Source: Acetobacteraceae bacterium (GTDB lineage Bacteria; Pseudomonadota; Alphaproteobacteria; Acetobacterales; Acetobacteraceae). From it: a stretch of 64,000 nucleotides of DNA. The stretch lies in the NCBI GenBank assembly GCA_019750465.1, contig JAIEOP010000147.1, positions 1-64,000 on the forward strand. Direction: 5' to 3'. This document shows positions 8,577 to 16,569 of the stretch, one piece after another. Numbering within the stretch: position 1 is the first letter of the stretch; each line of letters opens with the position of its first letter. The position numbers and the translations under genes were made by a program. The notes under the pieces are model-generated. The model saw nothing but the letters and a program-made list of their open reading frames with translations. It did not search any database and was not told the origin of the DNA.

Positions 8577-9626
8577 ATGCAGGGCGTGGTGTTCACCGGC
8601 GATCGCACGCTGGAGCTGATGCGCTTCGACGATCCCACCCCGGGCTTCGGCGAGGTGGTGCTGCAGATGAAGGCCAGCGGCATGTGCGGCTCGGACCTGA
8701 AGCATTACCGCCGGCCCAGGGGCGTGCGGCAGGCCAGCGGCATCCCCGCCGCCGCCGGTCCCGTGATCGCGGGGCACGAGCCCTGCGGCGTGGTCGCCGC
8801 GGTCGGGCCGGGGGTCGATCCGCGGCAGGCCCGGGTCGGGGATCGCGTGATGGTGCACCACTACCAGGGCTGCACCACCTGCGGGCATTGCCGCACGGGA
8901 TGGCAGCAGCTCTGCCAGAGGACCGCCATCAAGGTCTATGGCAACAACAGCCATGGCGGGCATGCCGAGTACATGGCGGTGCCCGCCAACACGCTGGTGC
9001 CCCTGCCCGAGGACCTCAGCTTCGCCGCGGGCGCCGCGATCTCCTGTGGCACCGGCACGGCCTATGGCGCGCTGCGCCGGCTGAACGTGTCGGGCAACGA
9101 CACCATCGCGATCTTCGGCCAGGGGCCGGTGGGTCTCTCGGCGACGCAGCTCGCGGCCGCGATGGGGGCGCGGGTCATCGCGCTCGACATCAGCCCGGAG
9201 CGGCTGGCGCGGGCGCGGGAATTCGGCGCGGCGGAGGTGATCAACCCCGGCTCCAACGATCCCGTGGCGGCGATCCGCGAGCTGACGCATGGCGAGGGGG
9301 CGGATCTCACCCTCGACAGCTCGGCCGCCCCCGAGGCGCGCATCGCCGCGATCCGCGCGCTGAAGGTCTGGGGCACCTGCTGCTTCGTCGGCGAGGGGGG
9401 CGAGGTCACCATCGACGTCAGCCCCGACATGCTGCGGCGGCAGGCGACGGTCATCGCCTCCTGGACCTTCTCCACCATCGGCCAGGCGGAATGCGCACGC
9501 TTCGTGGTGGATCGCGGCATCGACGTGGACGCGCTGTTCACCGAGCAGTGGCGGCTGGACCAGGCGGCCGAAGCCTACGGGCTGTTCGACCGGCAGACCG
9601 GCGGCAAGGGCGTGTTCCTGCTGTAG
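8577..9626 (+). CDS. Zinc-dependent alcohol dehydrogenase (MDR superfamily)
   Basis: This 349-residue medium-chain dehydrogenase has the catalytic zinc Cys37 in GMCGSDLKHY and GHE at 66-68. Structural-zinc cysteines are at 99, 102, 105 and 113 in GCTTCGHCRTGWQQLC. The nucleotide-binding motif is GQGPVG. Family members oxidise alcohols or polyols with NAD(P). The ATG at 8577 is preceded by GAGGGAGG; the frame upstream overlaps the divergent unknown gene's leader and has no family match. The presence of both zinc sites argues for a true dehydrogenase rather than a quinone oxidoreductase. Confidence 0.9.
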   Translation: MQGVVFTGDRTLELMRFDDPTPGFGEVVLQMKASGMCGSDLKHYRRPRGVRQASGIPAAAGPVIAGHEPCGVVAAVGPGVDPRQARVGDRVMVHHYQGCTTCGHCRTGWQQLCQRTAIKVYGNNSHGGHAEYMAVPANTLVPLPEDLSFAAGAAISCGTGTAYGALRRLNVSGNDTIAIFGQGPVGLSATQLAAAMGARVIALDISPERLARAREFGAAEVINPGSNDPVAAIRELTHGEGADLTLDSSAAPEARIAAIRALKVWGTCCFVGEGGEVTIDVSPDMLRRQATVIASWTFSTIGQAECARFVVDRGIDVDALFTEQWRLDQAAEAYGLFDRQTGGKGVFLL

Positions 9627-9647
9627 CGGCCGGGGCCGGGATCCGGC

Positions 9648-10667
9648 TCAGGGCTGCAGGCGGATCCCGGTGCGCTCGACCATCTGGCGCACCGTGGCGA
9701 GTTCGCGCTCGACGAAGGCCCGGGTGGTTTCCAGCGTGTTCTCGCCCTGCACCGGCAGGTGCCCCGCGAGGAGCATCCGCTCGCGCACGCCGGGATCGCG
9801 CAACGCCGCGACCAGTGCGCGGTTCAGCGCCTCGGCCGCGGGGCGGGGAATGCCGGCGGGGCCGATCAGGGTAAACCAACCACCGCTTTCGAAGCCCGGC
9901 ACGCCGAGTTCGGACAGGGTCGGCACCTCGGGCAGGGCGGGAAAGCGCGCGGTGCCCATCACCGCCACGGCGCGCACCCGGTTGTCGCGCAGGAAGGGCA
10001 AGGCGGATGCGATGGCGGCGATGCCGAATTGCGCATCGCCCTGCATGATGCTGGTGACCATCTGCGCGCCGCTGCGGTAGGGCACGTGGACGAAGCCGGT
10101 GCCCAGCGCCTTGGCCAGCATCTCCGACTTCAAGTGGAGCACGCCGCCGAAGCCGGAGGTGGCGTAGGTGATGCTGTCGCGCGGGGCGGTGCGCAGCTGC
10201 GCCAGCACCGCCGCCGGCGGGGTTCCGGCGGGGACGAAACCGGGGCTGATCACCAGCACCTCAGGCGGCGTCGAGATCACGCCGAGCTGGGTGAAGTCGG
10301 TCAGCGGGTCGTAGCGCGTGCCGCCGATGGTGGCGATCGGGGCGACGGCGCCGGCGCCGGTTTCCTGGATCATGATGGTGGTGCCGTCGGCAGGGCGGTT
10401 CTTCACCCACTCGGTGGCGACGGTGCCGGCGGCGCCGGGACGGTTCTCCACCAGGATGCGCACCTCCGGCCCGAGCACGGCCGCCATCGGGTCGGCGAGC
10501 AGCCGCGCGCCGATATCGGTGCTGCCGCCGGGCGCGTAGCCGCTGACGAAGACGATCGGGCGCTCCGGAACCCAGCGCGCCGCGCCGGCCTGCTGGGCAC
10601 GGGCCAAACGCGGCCTGGCGAGGGGCAGCAGGGTCGTGGCGGCAAGGATGCTGCGGCGGTTGGGCAT
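9648..10667 (-). CDS. Tripartite tricarboxylate transporter substrate-binding protein (Bug family)
   Basis: This 339-residue periplasmic binding protein starts MPNRRSILAATTLLPLARP, a twin-Arg-like export signal ending around ARAQQ. The mature part has the Bug-family order RPIVFVSGYAPGGSTDIGARLLA, VENRPGAAGTVA, ATSGFGG and the C-terminal FESGGWFTLIGPAG. Bug proteins deliver carboxylates to TctA/TctB-type carriers or act as sensors. No tctA or tctB is nearby, so this is an orphan receptor as often seen in Acetobacteraceae and Burkholderiales. The ATG at 10665-10667 is chosen because the signal peptide begins there. Confidence 0.92.
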   Translation of the reverse strand: MPNRRSILAATTLLPLARPRLARAQQAGAARWVPERPIVFVSGYAPGGSTDIGARLLADPMAAVLGPEVRILVENRPGAAGTVATEWVKNRPADGTTIMIQETGAGAVAPIATIGGTRYDPLTDFTQLGVISTPPEVLVISPGFVPAGTPPAAVLAQLRTAPRDSITYATSGFGGVLHLKSEMLAKALGTGFVHVPYRSGAQMVTSIMQGDAQFGIAAIASALPFLRDNRVRAVAVMGTARFPALPEVPTLSELGVPGFESGGWFTLIGPAGIPRPAAEALNRALVAALRDPGVRERMLLAGHLPVQGENTLETTRAFVERELATVRQMVERTGIRLQP

Positions 10668-10818
10668 GGCGTGACGTCTCCCGGAGCACGTGTTCGTTGC
10701 CGCCCCTATAGCGCGACGGCACGCCGTGCGGCGAGCCGCTTCGCGCCGGCGCCGCGCGCGCTGGACAGCGCCTCGCCGCGCCCCCAGCATCCCAACCGTC
10801 GTGGAGGGGATCGGCGCC

Positions 10819-11502
10819 ATGGCGGTGAACACGGCGGATGCGGGGCCCGGGCGGCTGGTGCTGTTCGGCAGCTTCACCTCCTCCTCCAGCTACAAGCCGA
10901 TGCTCTACCTGGCGCTGGCCGGCCTGCCGTTCAGCTTCCGCACGGTGAACCTGAAGAACGGCGTGCAGCGCACGCCCGAATACCTGGCGGTGAACCGCTA
11001 CGGCCAGGTGCCGGCGCTGCGCCACGGCGGGCTCACCCTCGTGCAGTCGAACGTGATCCTGGACTACCTGGCCCGCGCCACCGGCCACTTCGCCGGCGCC
11101 ACCGAGGGGGAACGCTGGACCGCGCGCGAATGGCTGAGCTGGGAGTCCGACCAGATCACCAACGTCGCCAAGGTTCGGCACTACAGCCGCTTCCGCGCCG
11201 TCGACCCGGCGGTGATGGCGTATTTCCGGCCGCTGGCGGAGGCCGCGCTCGGCTTCGTCGATTCGGTGCTGGCCGATGGCCGCGATTGGCTGGCGGGCGG
11301 CCCCGGCCCGACCACCGCCGATATCGGCTGCTGGGGCCGCATGGTGTTCATGGCCGAGGGCGGCATCGCGATCACCACCTTTCCGCACCTGGCGCGCTGG
11401 GCGGAGCGGCTGCGCGCCCTGCCCGGCTTCGCCCTGCCCTATGACCTGATCCCGAAGCGGGACACCGAGTTCGCCGGGCGCGGCGTCGCGCCCGCCTTGT
11501 AG
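10819..11502 (+). CDS. Glutathione S-transferase family protein
   Basis: This 227-residue protein has a thioredoxin-like N-terminal domain with LVLFGSFTSSSSYKPMLYL, GLPFSFRTVNLK, then the cis-Pro motif QVPALRHGG and the gamma-Glu-binding VQSNVILDYLA. An all-alpha C-terminal domain follows. The serine-rich SFTSSSSYKP occupies the catalytic-residue position. The ATG at 10819 lies after GTGGAGGGGAT, a good ribosome-binding stretch; the longer frame upstream is Arg-rich and unlike the family. The substrate is unknown. Confidence 0.85.
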   Translation: MAVNTADAGPGRLVLFGSFTSSSSYKPMLYLALAGLPFSFRTVNLKNGVQRTPEYLAVNRYGQVPALRHGGLTLVQSNVILDYLARATGHFAGATEGERWTAREWLSWESDQITNVAKVRHYSRFRAVDPAVMAYFRPLAEAALGFVDSVLADGRDWLAGGPGPTTADIGCWGRMVFMAEGGIAITTFPHLARWAERLRALPGFALPYDLIPKRDTEFAGRGVAPAL

Positions 11503-11553
11503 CCGGCGCAGCGCGGCGACTACCCTGGCCCGACCCCTCGGCGGGAGCCCGTC

Positions 11554-12453
11554 ATGGCCTTCCAACCTCGCTTCTCCGTCCTGGTGCTGCCGACCCTGCC
11601 CTGGCCGGAGCTGCTGCGCCGCTGCCGCCGGGTGGAGGCGCTGGGCTTCGATGCCTTGTGCCTGGCCGACCACTTCACCGACTGGACCGGCCGTACGGGC
11701 CCCTGGTACGAGATGTGGACGCATCTCGCCGCCATCGCCCAGGCGACATCCCGCATCCGCATCGCCACGCTGGTCGCGCAGATCCCGCTGCGGGAGCCGG
11801 CGATGTTCGCGCTGCAGGCGCTGACGGCGGACCACATCTCCGGCGGTCGGCTGGAGATCGGCCTCGGCACGGGCCTCGAGGTGGATCCGAGCTACCGCAT
11901 GATGGGCATCGAGAACTGGCCGGCTGGGCAGCGCGTCGCGCGCTTCCCCGAATATGTCGAGATCGTGCACCGCCTGCTGACCGAGGAGGTGGTGACCCAT
12001 CAGGGCCGCTTCCACCGGCTTGAGGGCGCGACGCTGGGCCAGCGCCCGATCCAGGCGCCGCGGCCGCCGATCACCATCGCGGCGCTCGGCCCGGTGATGC
12101 TGCGCCACGCGGCGCGCTGGGCGGATACCTGGAACAGCCTGAGCTTCGCGCGCGACTCCGAGGCGCAGCTTGCCGAGACGCGGCAGCGCATCGCCACGCT
12201 GGACGCCGCCTGCGCCGCCATCGGCCGCGATCCCGCCAGCCTGCGCCGCTCCTACCTGATGTTCGACCCCACGGCGCGGGCAGGCGGCGGGCGCATCGCC
12301 TACTACGAGAGCGAGCGGGCTTTCCGCGACATGGCGGGCCGCGTCCTCGCCCTCGGCATCACCGACATCGTGCTCTACCACCCCATCGCCGAGGACCAGA
12401 TGGCGGTGTTCGAGCGCATCGCCGCCACCCTGCTGCCGATGCTGCGCGGATAG
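11554..12453 (+). CDS. LLM class flavin-dependent oxidoreductase
   Basis: This 299-residue luciferase-like protein has the signatures RRVEALGFDALCLADHF, RIRIATLVAQIPLREPAM and GGRLEIGLGTGL, and the late GRVLALGITDIVLYHP. It belongs to the F420/FMN-dependent LLM group. It is 9 bases upstream of an SDR gene on the same strand, so the two probably form an operon handling a common small-molecule substrate. The ATG follows a GGCGGGAG stretch. The actual cofactor is not distinguishable by eye. Confidence 0.87.
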   Translation: MAFQPRFSVLVLPTLPWPELLRRCRRVEALGFDALCLADHFTDWTGRTGPWYEMWTHLAAIAQATSRIRIATLVAQIPLREPAMFALQALTADHISGGRLEIGLGTGLEVDPSYRMMGIENWPAGQRVARFPEYVEIVHRLLTEEVVTHQGRFHRLEGATLGQRPIQAPRPPITIAALGPVMLRHAARWADTWNSLSFARDSEAQLAETRQRIATLDAACAAIGRDPASLRRSYLMFDPTARAGGGRIAYYESERAFRDMAGRVLALGITDIVLYHPIAEDQMAVFERIAATLLPMLRG

Positions 12454-12462
12454 GAGAGGGCC

Positions 12463-13233
12463 ATGCCACGCGGGCTGCAGGACAGGGCGGCGATCGTCAC
12501 CGGCGCCGCGCGCGGCATCGGCGGCGCCACGGCGGCACGGCTGGCGGAGGAAGGCGCGCGCGTGCTGCTGGTGGACCGGCAACCGGTGGTGGAGGCAACC
12601 GCGGCCGCGCTCGGTGCCCCCGCCCTGGTGCTGGACGTGGCGGAGCCCGGCGCCGGCGAGCGCATGGTGCAGGCGGCGCTGTCCGCCTTCGGCCGGCTCG
12701 ATATCCTGGTGAACAATGCCGGCATCTCGGGCTCCCGCCCGCTGGCGGAGTGCGACGACGCGCTGCTGGAGCGCATCATCGGCACCAACCTGACCGCGGT
12801 GCTGCGCGTGACGCGCGCCGCCATGCCGCACCTGACCCGCCCCGGCGGGCGCATCGTCAGCGTCGCCTCGGTGTTCGGGATGGCGGGGTATCCGCTCTCG
12901 ACGCCCTATGCGGTGGCGAAGGCCGGCGTGGCGCAGATGACGCGCCAGCTCGCCGCCGACCTGACGCCCGAGGGGATCAACGTGAACGCCGTGGCGCCCG
13001 GTCTCATCGAGACGGCAATGACGGAGGCGCGGCTGCGCGGCGACGCCTATTTCCAGCGCGCCATGCGCGATGCGACGCCGGCCCGCCGGGCGGCGCGGCC
13101 CGAGGAAGTCGCGGCGGTGATCGCCTTCCTCGCGTCCGGGGATGCCTCCTTCGTCTCCGGCCAGGTGGTGGCGGTGGATGGCGGCTGGGAGGTGGCGCGG
13201 CACCCGCCGCGGCCGGGCGAGACCATGTCCTGA
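12463..13233 (+). CDS. SDR family oxidoreductase
   Basis: This 256-residue classical short-chain dehydrogenase has the cofactor motif TGAARGIGG at about residues 13-21, NNAG at the end of strand 4, a Ser in VSVASVFGMAG and the catalytic STPYAVAKAG (Y-x3-K). The C-terminal FVSGQVVAVDGGWEV is typical. The D in LLVDRQP suggests NAD rather than NADP. Spacing of nine bases behind the LLM gene and a GGAGAGGGCC stretch before the ATG support co-expression. The substrate is unknown. Confidence 0.92.
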   Translation: MPRGLQDRAAIVTGAARGIGGATAARLAEEGARVLLVDRQPVVEATAAALGAPALVLDVAEPGAGERMVQAALSAFGRLDILVNNAGISGSRPLAECDDALLERIIGTNLTAVLRVTRAAMPHLTRPGGRIVSVASVFGMAGYPLSTPYAVAKAGVAQMTRQLAADLTPEGINVNAVAPGLIETAMTEARLRGDAYFQRAMRDATPARRAARPEEVAAVIAFLASGDASFVSGQVVAVDGGWEVARHPPRPGETMS

Positions 13234-13312
13234 GTCCGCACGTGCCGCAACAGCAGGCTCATGCGGCAGTCCTGCCGAGAACAGTGGCCTCGATTTATTT
13301 TCTTCGCGTGAT

Positions 13313-13330
13313 TGAAATCCGCGGATTTCA
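13313..13330. repeat. 18-bp perfect palindrome in AT-rich spacer
   Basis: TGAAATCCGCGGATTTCA is a perfect inverted repeat in the 208-base spacer between the SDR gene and the small membrane protein at 13442. The flanking DNA (GATTTATTTTCTTC) is clearly more AT-rich than the genome. It has no T-tract, so an operator for a dimeric regulator of the downstream small-gene cluster is more likely than an intrinsic terminator. The AAATCCG half-site also occurs in the hairpin at 52021-52074. Confidence 0.5.
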
Positions 13331-13441
13331 TGGCCATCTGCAATCCCGCGTCGATACACAGCAGATGACCTCAAGGCCTGACAGCCGCATCATCTGTTCC
13401 GGCGCGGGTGCCGCCGCGTGCCCCACCGCAAGGATCGCACC

Positions 13442-13807
13442 ATGTCCAGCTCCACCGCCGCCAAGCCCGGCATGCGCGACCGCCTGGTCGAGCGCTGGGA
13501 GCGATCCAAGCCGGTCGCCCTTGCCCTGATCGGCGGGCTCATCGCCGGGCCGATCCTCACCGGGATGCTGGGATTCCAGACTCGCACCAGCGCCGCCGAG
13601 GCGGCGATGCGCGCCAGCGTGGTCGAGCAGCAGGCGATGTTCTGCAGCGAGCGCGCCCGCGCCACCCTGCCCGCCGGCACCACGCACCTCGACTGGAACC
13701 GCGGCTACGACCTGGCCAAGCAGTGGGCCGCCATGCCGGGCGCCGCCGCCGGCGCAGCCGTCGATCCCGACGTGCAGCAGGCCTGCGCCCGCCGCCTGAG
13801 CTCCTGA
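13442..13807 (+). CDS. Small protein of unknown function with one N-terminal membrane segment
   Basis: The 121-residue product has a basic N-terminus, then one hydrophobic segment PVALALIGGLIAGPILTGML at about residues 21-40. A periplasmic domain follows with two cysteines, in QQAMFCSERAR and VQQACARRL, that could form a disulfide. I recognise this only as a type of small protein common in Acetobacteraceae and Rhizobiales, with no assigned function. The ATG at 13442 is preferred over the GTG at 13418. It leads a run of four small same-strand genes (13442-14621). Confidence 0.7.
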   Translation: MSSSTAAKPGMRDRLVERWERSKPVALALIGGLIAGPILTGMLGFQTRTSAAEAAMRASVVEQQAMFCSERARATLPAGTTHLDWNRGYDLAKQWAAMPGAAAGAAVDPDVQQACARRLSS

Positions 13808-13816
13808 CCGCGCACG

Positions 13817-14077
13817 ATGCTGACACGCACGCGCCTGGACCTGGTGGTGTTCCGCCGGCCCTTCCACCTGCGCGGGGAGGAGGCTGCCTGCCCCGCGGGC
13901 ACCTGGGTCGTGCAGACCGAGGAGGATTTGCTGCAATCCCTCTCCTTCCCGGCCTGGCGGCGTACCGCCACCACGATACGGCTGCGTGACGCACCGCCCG
14001 GCCGCACGCTGCGCACGATTCCGGTGGACCCCGTCGGACTGGCGGCGGCCCTGACCGCCGACGCGGTGCCGGCATGA
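13817..14077 (+). CDS. Hypothetical protein, 86 residues
   Basis: No family is recognised. The protein is soluble-looking, begins MLTRTRLDLVVFRRPFHLRG and has an acidic middle containing QTEEDLLQSLSFPAWRR. It starts nine bases after the upstream small membrane protein. Its TGA overlaps the ATG of the next gene (ATGA at 14074-14077). This tight packing and the sensible composition are the grounds for calling it real. Confidence 0.6.
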   Translation: MLTRTRLDLVVFRRPFHLRGEEAACPAGTWVVQTEEDLLQSLSFPAWRRTATTIRLRDAPPGRTLRTIPVDPVGLAAALTADAVPA

Positions 14078-14421
14078 CCGGTACCCCCGCACCGACGAAA
14101 CCCGTGCAGCGCGCCCGCAAGCCGGCCCCCGCACGGGATCCGAACGAGCCGCGCTCGGACGGGCGGCGCGTGTTGTTCACCGTGCTGCTCGATGGGCGCG
14201 AGATCCCCTGCGCGATCGCCCAGCATGCGCTGCGCGACATCGCCTCGGGCGGCAAGCGGCCGAATGCGGGTGACCTGCTGCAGTGCTTCGCCACGGCGCG
14301 CCCGCAGATCGAGGCGCTGGCGCTGCGCAAGCTGCGGGCCCGCCGCGGGGACCCGCTGGGCGTGCTCTACATCTGGCCCGAGGATGCGGAGGAGGATGCG
14401 GCGGAACCCGCCGACTCCTGA
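14074..14421 (+). CDS. Small conserved protein, DUF1488-like
   Basis: The 115-residue protein has a charged N-terminal tail, then RRVLFTVLLDGREIPCAIAQHAL. That pattern resembles the DUF1488 family of small alphaproteobacterial proteins (a VLFTV-x-DG-x-x-I-x-C-AIS core). An acidic C-terminal tail follows. No catalytic residues are apparent. It is translationally coupled to the preceding gene by a four-base overlap. The family assignment is from memory of the core pattern. Confidence 0.6.
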   Translation: MTGTPAPTKPVQRARKPAPARDPNEPRSDGRRVLFTVLLDGREIPCAIAQHALRDIASGGKRPNAGDLLQCFATARPQIEALALRKLRARRGDPLGVLYIWPEDAEEDAAEPADS

Positions 14422-14459
14422 TCCGCGCCGCTGTAGCCGCAACCGCAGGAGAGGCATCG

Positions 14460-14621
14460 ATGGCCAAGGGCCAGAAGCGCGGCAACCGCGAGACGAAGAA
14501 ACCGAAGACCGCGGTGAAGGCCGCGCCGGCGCATGGCGCGACCTCGTTCCTGCGGCCGGGACCGGTCTCGGCGCCGGGGCCGGGCAGCGCCACGCCGGCA
14601 GGTCGCGGCGGCAAGCGCTGA
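14460..14621 (+). CDS. Small basic protein, 53 residues
   Basis: The ATG at 14460 follows a clear ribosome-binding site, AGGAGAGG, seven bases upstream. The product begins MAKGQKRGNRETKKPK, a lysine/arginine-rich start that recurs in small conserved alphaproteobacterial proteins of unknown role. A Pro/Ala/Gly-rich, probably disordered tail follows. It is the last member of the small-gene run that starts at 13442. Nucleic-acid binding is possible from the charge but is only a guess. Confidence 0.65.
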   Translation: MAKGQKRGNRETKKPKTAVKAAPAHGATSFLRPGPVSAPGPGSATPAGRGGKR

Positions 14622-14636
14622 ACGCGGCGGGCGGCG

Positions 14637-16145
14637 TCAGTCCTCGCCGCCCAGCCTCTCGCGCGCCCAGGCGGCGAGCTGTGCCTTGTCGATCTTGTTC
14701 GTGCCCATCAGCGGCAGCGCATCCAGGAACCAGACCCGGCGCGGGTGCATGAAGGCCGGCGCATGCGCCAGCGCATGCGCCTTGACCGCGGCCTCGTCGA
14801 TGGCAGCGCCGGACGTGCTGCGCACGATGAACGCGACGGGCTTGGTACCCTTGATCTCGTCGGGCAACGGGATGACGGCCGACTGCTCCACGCCCGGGTG
14901 CATCTCCAGCACCTTCTCGACCTCGCTCGGGAAGATGTTCTCGCCGCCCGAGATGAACATGTCGTCCACCCGGCCCGCCACGGTGTGGAAGCCGTGCTCG
15001 TCGCGGCGGAACACGTCGCCCGTCACGTAGAATCCGTCCGGCGTGATTGGCGGCGTGATGTCCGGGCGGTTCCAGTAGCCGTTCATCATCGCCGGGCAGC
15101 GCTGCTCCAGCACGCCCTCGTCGCCGATCGAGCCGCCCGCGGCGCGCAGGCGCAGCTCCACGGCCGGGTGCGGATAGCCGACCGAAAGCGGCGGCGTGGC
15201 CAGGCCGCCGGGGTGCGGGCCGAAGACCACGGGACCGGCTTCCGTGGTGCCGTAGCCGTTGACGAACCGCGCCTGCGGGAAGGCTGCGCGGATCGCCTCC
15301 AGCAGTGCCGGCGAGGTTGGGGCGGAGCCGCAGCGGACGTGGCGGACGCTGGAGGTGTCGGTCTCCGCCAGCAGCGCGCGTTCCTGCAGCAGCATCGCGA
15401 TCATCGGCGGCACGCCGGTGATCCAGGTGACGCGGTGCTCGCCGATGGCGCGCAGGTAGGCGCGCGCGTCGAATTGCGGCAGCAGCACCACGGTGACGTG
15501 CGCGGCGCAGCAGAGCTGGGCCAGGGCCAGCCCGTTCATGTGGTAGAGCGGGGCCGCGATCAGCGCGCGCTCCCGGCCTATGTCGGCGCCCTTGAGGCGC
15601 TGCTCGACCACCCAGAGATGCGACTGGTGCGACAGCACCACGCCCTTCGGCCGTCCTGTGGAGCCGGAGGTGTAGAGGAAAAGCGCGGGCTCGGCCGGTT
15701 CCGGCACCACGGGTGCGAAGGGGCCGGGATCCAGCAGCGCATCCCATTCCGCGCTGCCCATCTCCACGGCCGCGACGCCTTCCGGCACGGTGGCGCGGCG
15801 AGCGGCATCGCAGAACACCAGCACGGCGCCGCTGTTGCGCAGCACGTAGCCCACCGTGGCCGGCGGGAAGCGCCAGTTCACCGGCACCGCCACCAGCCCC
15901 GCGCGCTGCGCGCCATAAAGGGCGGCGAGGAACTCCGCGCTGTTCGCCGCCAGGATGCCGATGCGGTCGCCGCGCATGAGGCCGCGCTTCAGCAGCCCGC
16001 GCGCCACGGCGTTGGCCATCGCATCCAGCGCCGCATAGCTGATGTGGCGCGGCGCCGCGCCCGAGAGGTCGATCAGCGCCGTCGCGCCCGGATCCCGTCC
16101 GGATCCGATCAGCGCGCCCTGGTTGAAGAACGGAAAGCCGCTCAT
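14637..16145 (-). CDS. AMP-binding acyl-CoA synthetase
   Basis: This 502-residue ANL-superfamily ligase activates a carboxylic acid with ATP and CoA. The phosphate-binding A3 motif is LYTSGSTGRPKGVVLSHQ, followed by NGYGTTEAGPVV (A5). The hinge and adenosine motifs are FYVTGDVFRRDEHGF, RVDDMFISGGENIFPSEVE, with the C-terminal catalytic Lys in GTNKIDKAQL. It is the last gene of a three-gene leftward operon with a hotdog thioesterase (1-base gap) and an MDR dehydrogenase. This suggests a CoA-thioester degradation or interconversion module. Confidence 0.93.
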   Translation of the reverse strand: MSGFPFFNQGALIGSGRDPGATALIDLSGAAPRHISYAALDAMANAVARGLLKRGLMRGDRIGILAANSAEFLAALYGAQRAGLVAVPVNWRFPPATVGYVLRNSGAVLVFCDAARRATVPEGVAAVEMGSAEWDALLDPGPFAPVVPEPAEPALFLYTSGSTGRPKGVVLSHQSHLWVVEQRLKGADIGRERALIAAPLYHMNGLALAQLCCAAHVTVVLLPQFDARAYLRAIGEHRVTWITGVPPMIAMLLQERALLAETDTSSVRHVRCGSAPTSPALLEAIRAAFPQARFVNGYGTTEAGPVVFGPHPGGLATPPLSVGYPHPAVELRLRAAGGSIGDEGVLEQRCPAMMNGYWNRPDITPPITPDGFYVTGDVFRRDEHGFHTVAGRVDDMFISGGENIFPSEVEKVLEMHPGVEQSAVIPLPDEIKGTKPVAFIVRSTSGAAIDEAAVKAHALAHAPAFMHPRRVWFLDALPLMGTNKIDKAQLAAWARERLGGED

Positions 16146-16146
16146 C

Positions 16147-16569
16147 CTATTTCGGCGGCGCCGTCATGTAGACGCCGCGGCCGGAGGCGCAGAGCTTGCC
16201 GTCCAGGTCGTGGATGAAGGCCTCGGCGGTCGAGAGCGTGCCGCCCATGCGCACGACCTTGCCCTTGCAGACCAGGTCGCCCGGCATGGCGGCGCGGTGG
16301 TAATCGACGCGCATGTCCACGGTCGGGACGCCCCGCCCGAGCGTCGCGCCGATCGCCCAGTCGGCCGCGAGATCAACCAGCGCCCCAAGGATGCCGCCAT
16401 GGGTGTAACGGCGATCCGGGTTCACCACCCACTCCTCGCGCCAGGTCGCGCGGATCTCGATCTCGCCCTCGGCGAAGGAGATGACCTTCAGGCCCAGCCA
16501 CTGGTGGAAGGGGGCACGGGTGACCAGCGCCTGGACCTGCTCCAGCGTGAGCTTCGCGTTCCCGCTCAT
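16147..16569 (-). CDS. PaaI-family hotdog thioesterase
   Basis: The 140-residue protein has the hotdog-fold core RRYTHGGILGALVDLAADWA followed by VDMRVDYHRAAMPGDLVCKG, the usual PaaI/YbgC-type arrangement. Such enzymes hydrolyse aryl- or acyl-CoA thioesters. Its start overlaps the end of the upstream dehydrogenase by four bases and its stop is one base from the acyl-CoA ligase, so the three genes form one operon. A ligase and a thioesterase together could control the CoA pool for one substrate. Confidence 0.88.
   Translation of the reverse strand: MSGNAKLTLEQVQALVTRAPFHQWLGLKVISFAEGEIEIRATWREEWVVNPDRRYTHGGILGALVDLAADWAIGATLGRGVPTVDMRVDYHRAAMPGDLVCKGKVVRMGGTLSTAEAFIHDLDGKLCASGRGVYMTAPPK

Noticed and set aside
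10261-13374. 1037-codon leftward open frame
   Set aside because: It covers the Bug, GST, LLM and SDR genes on the other strand or frame, with low-complexity translation.
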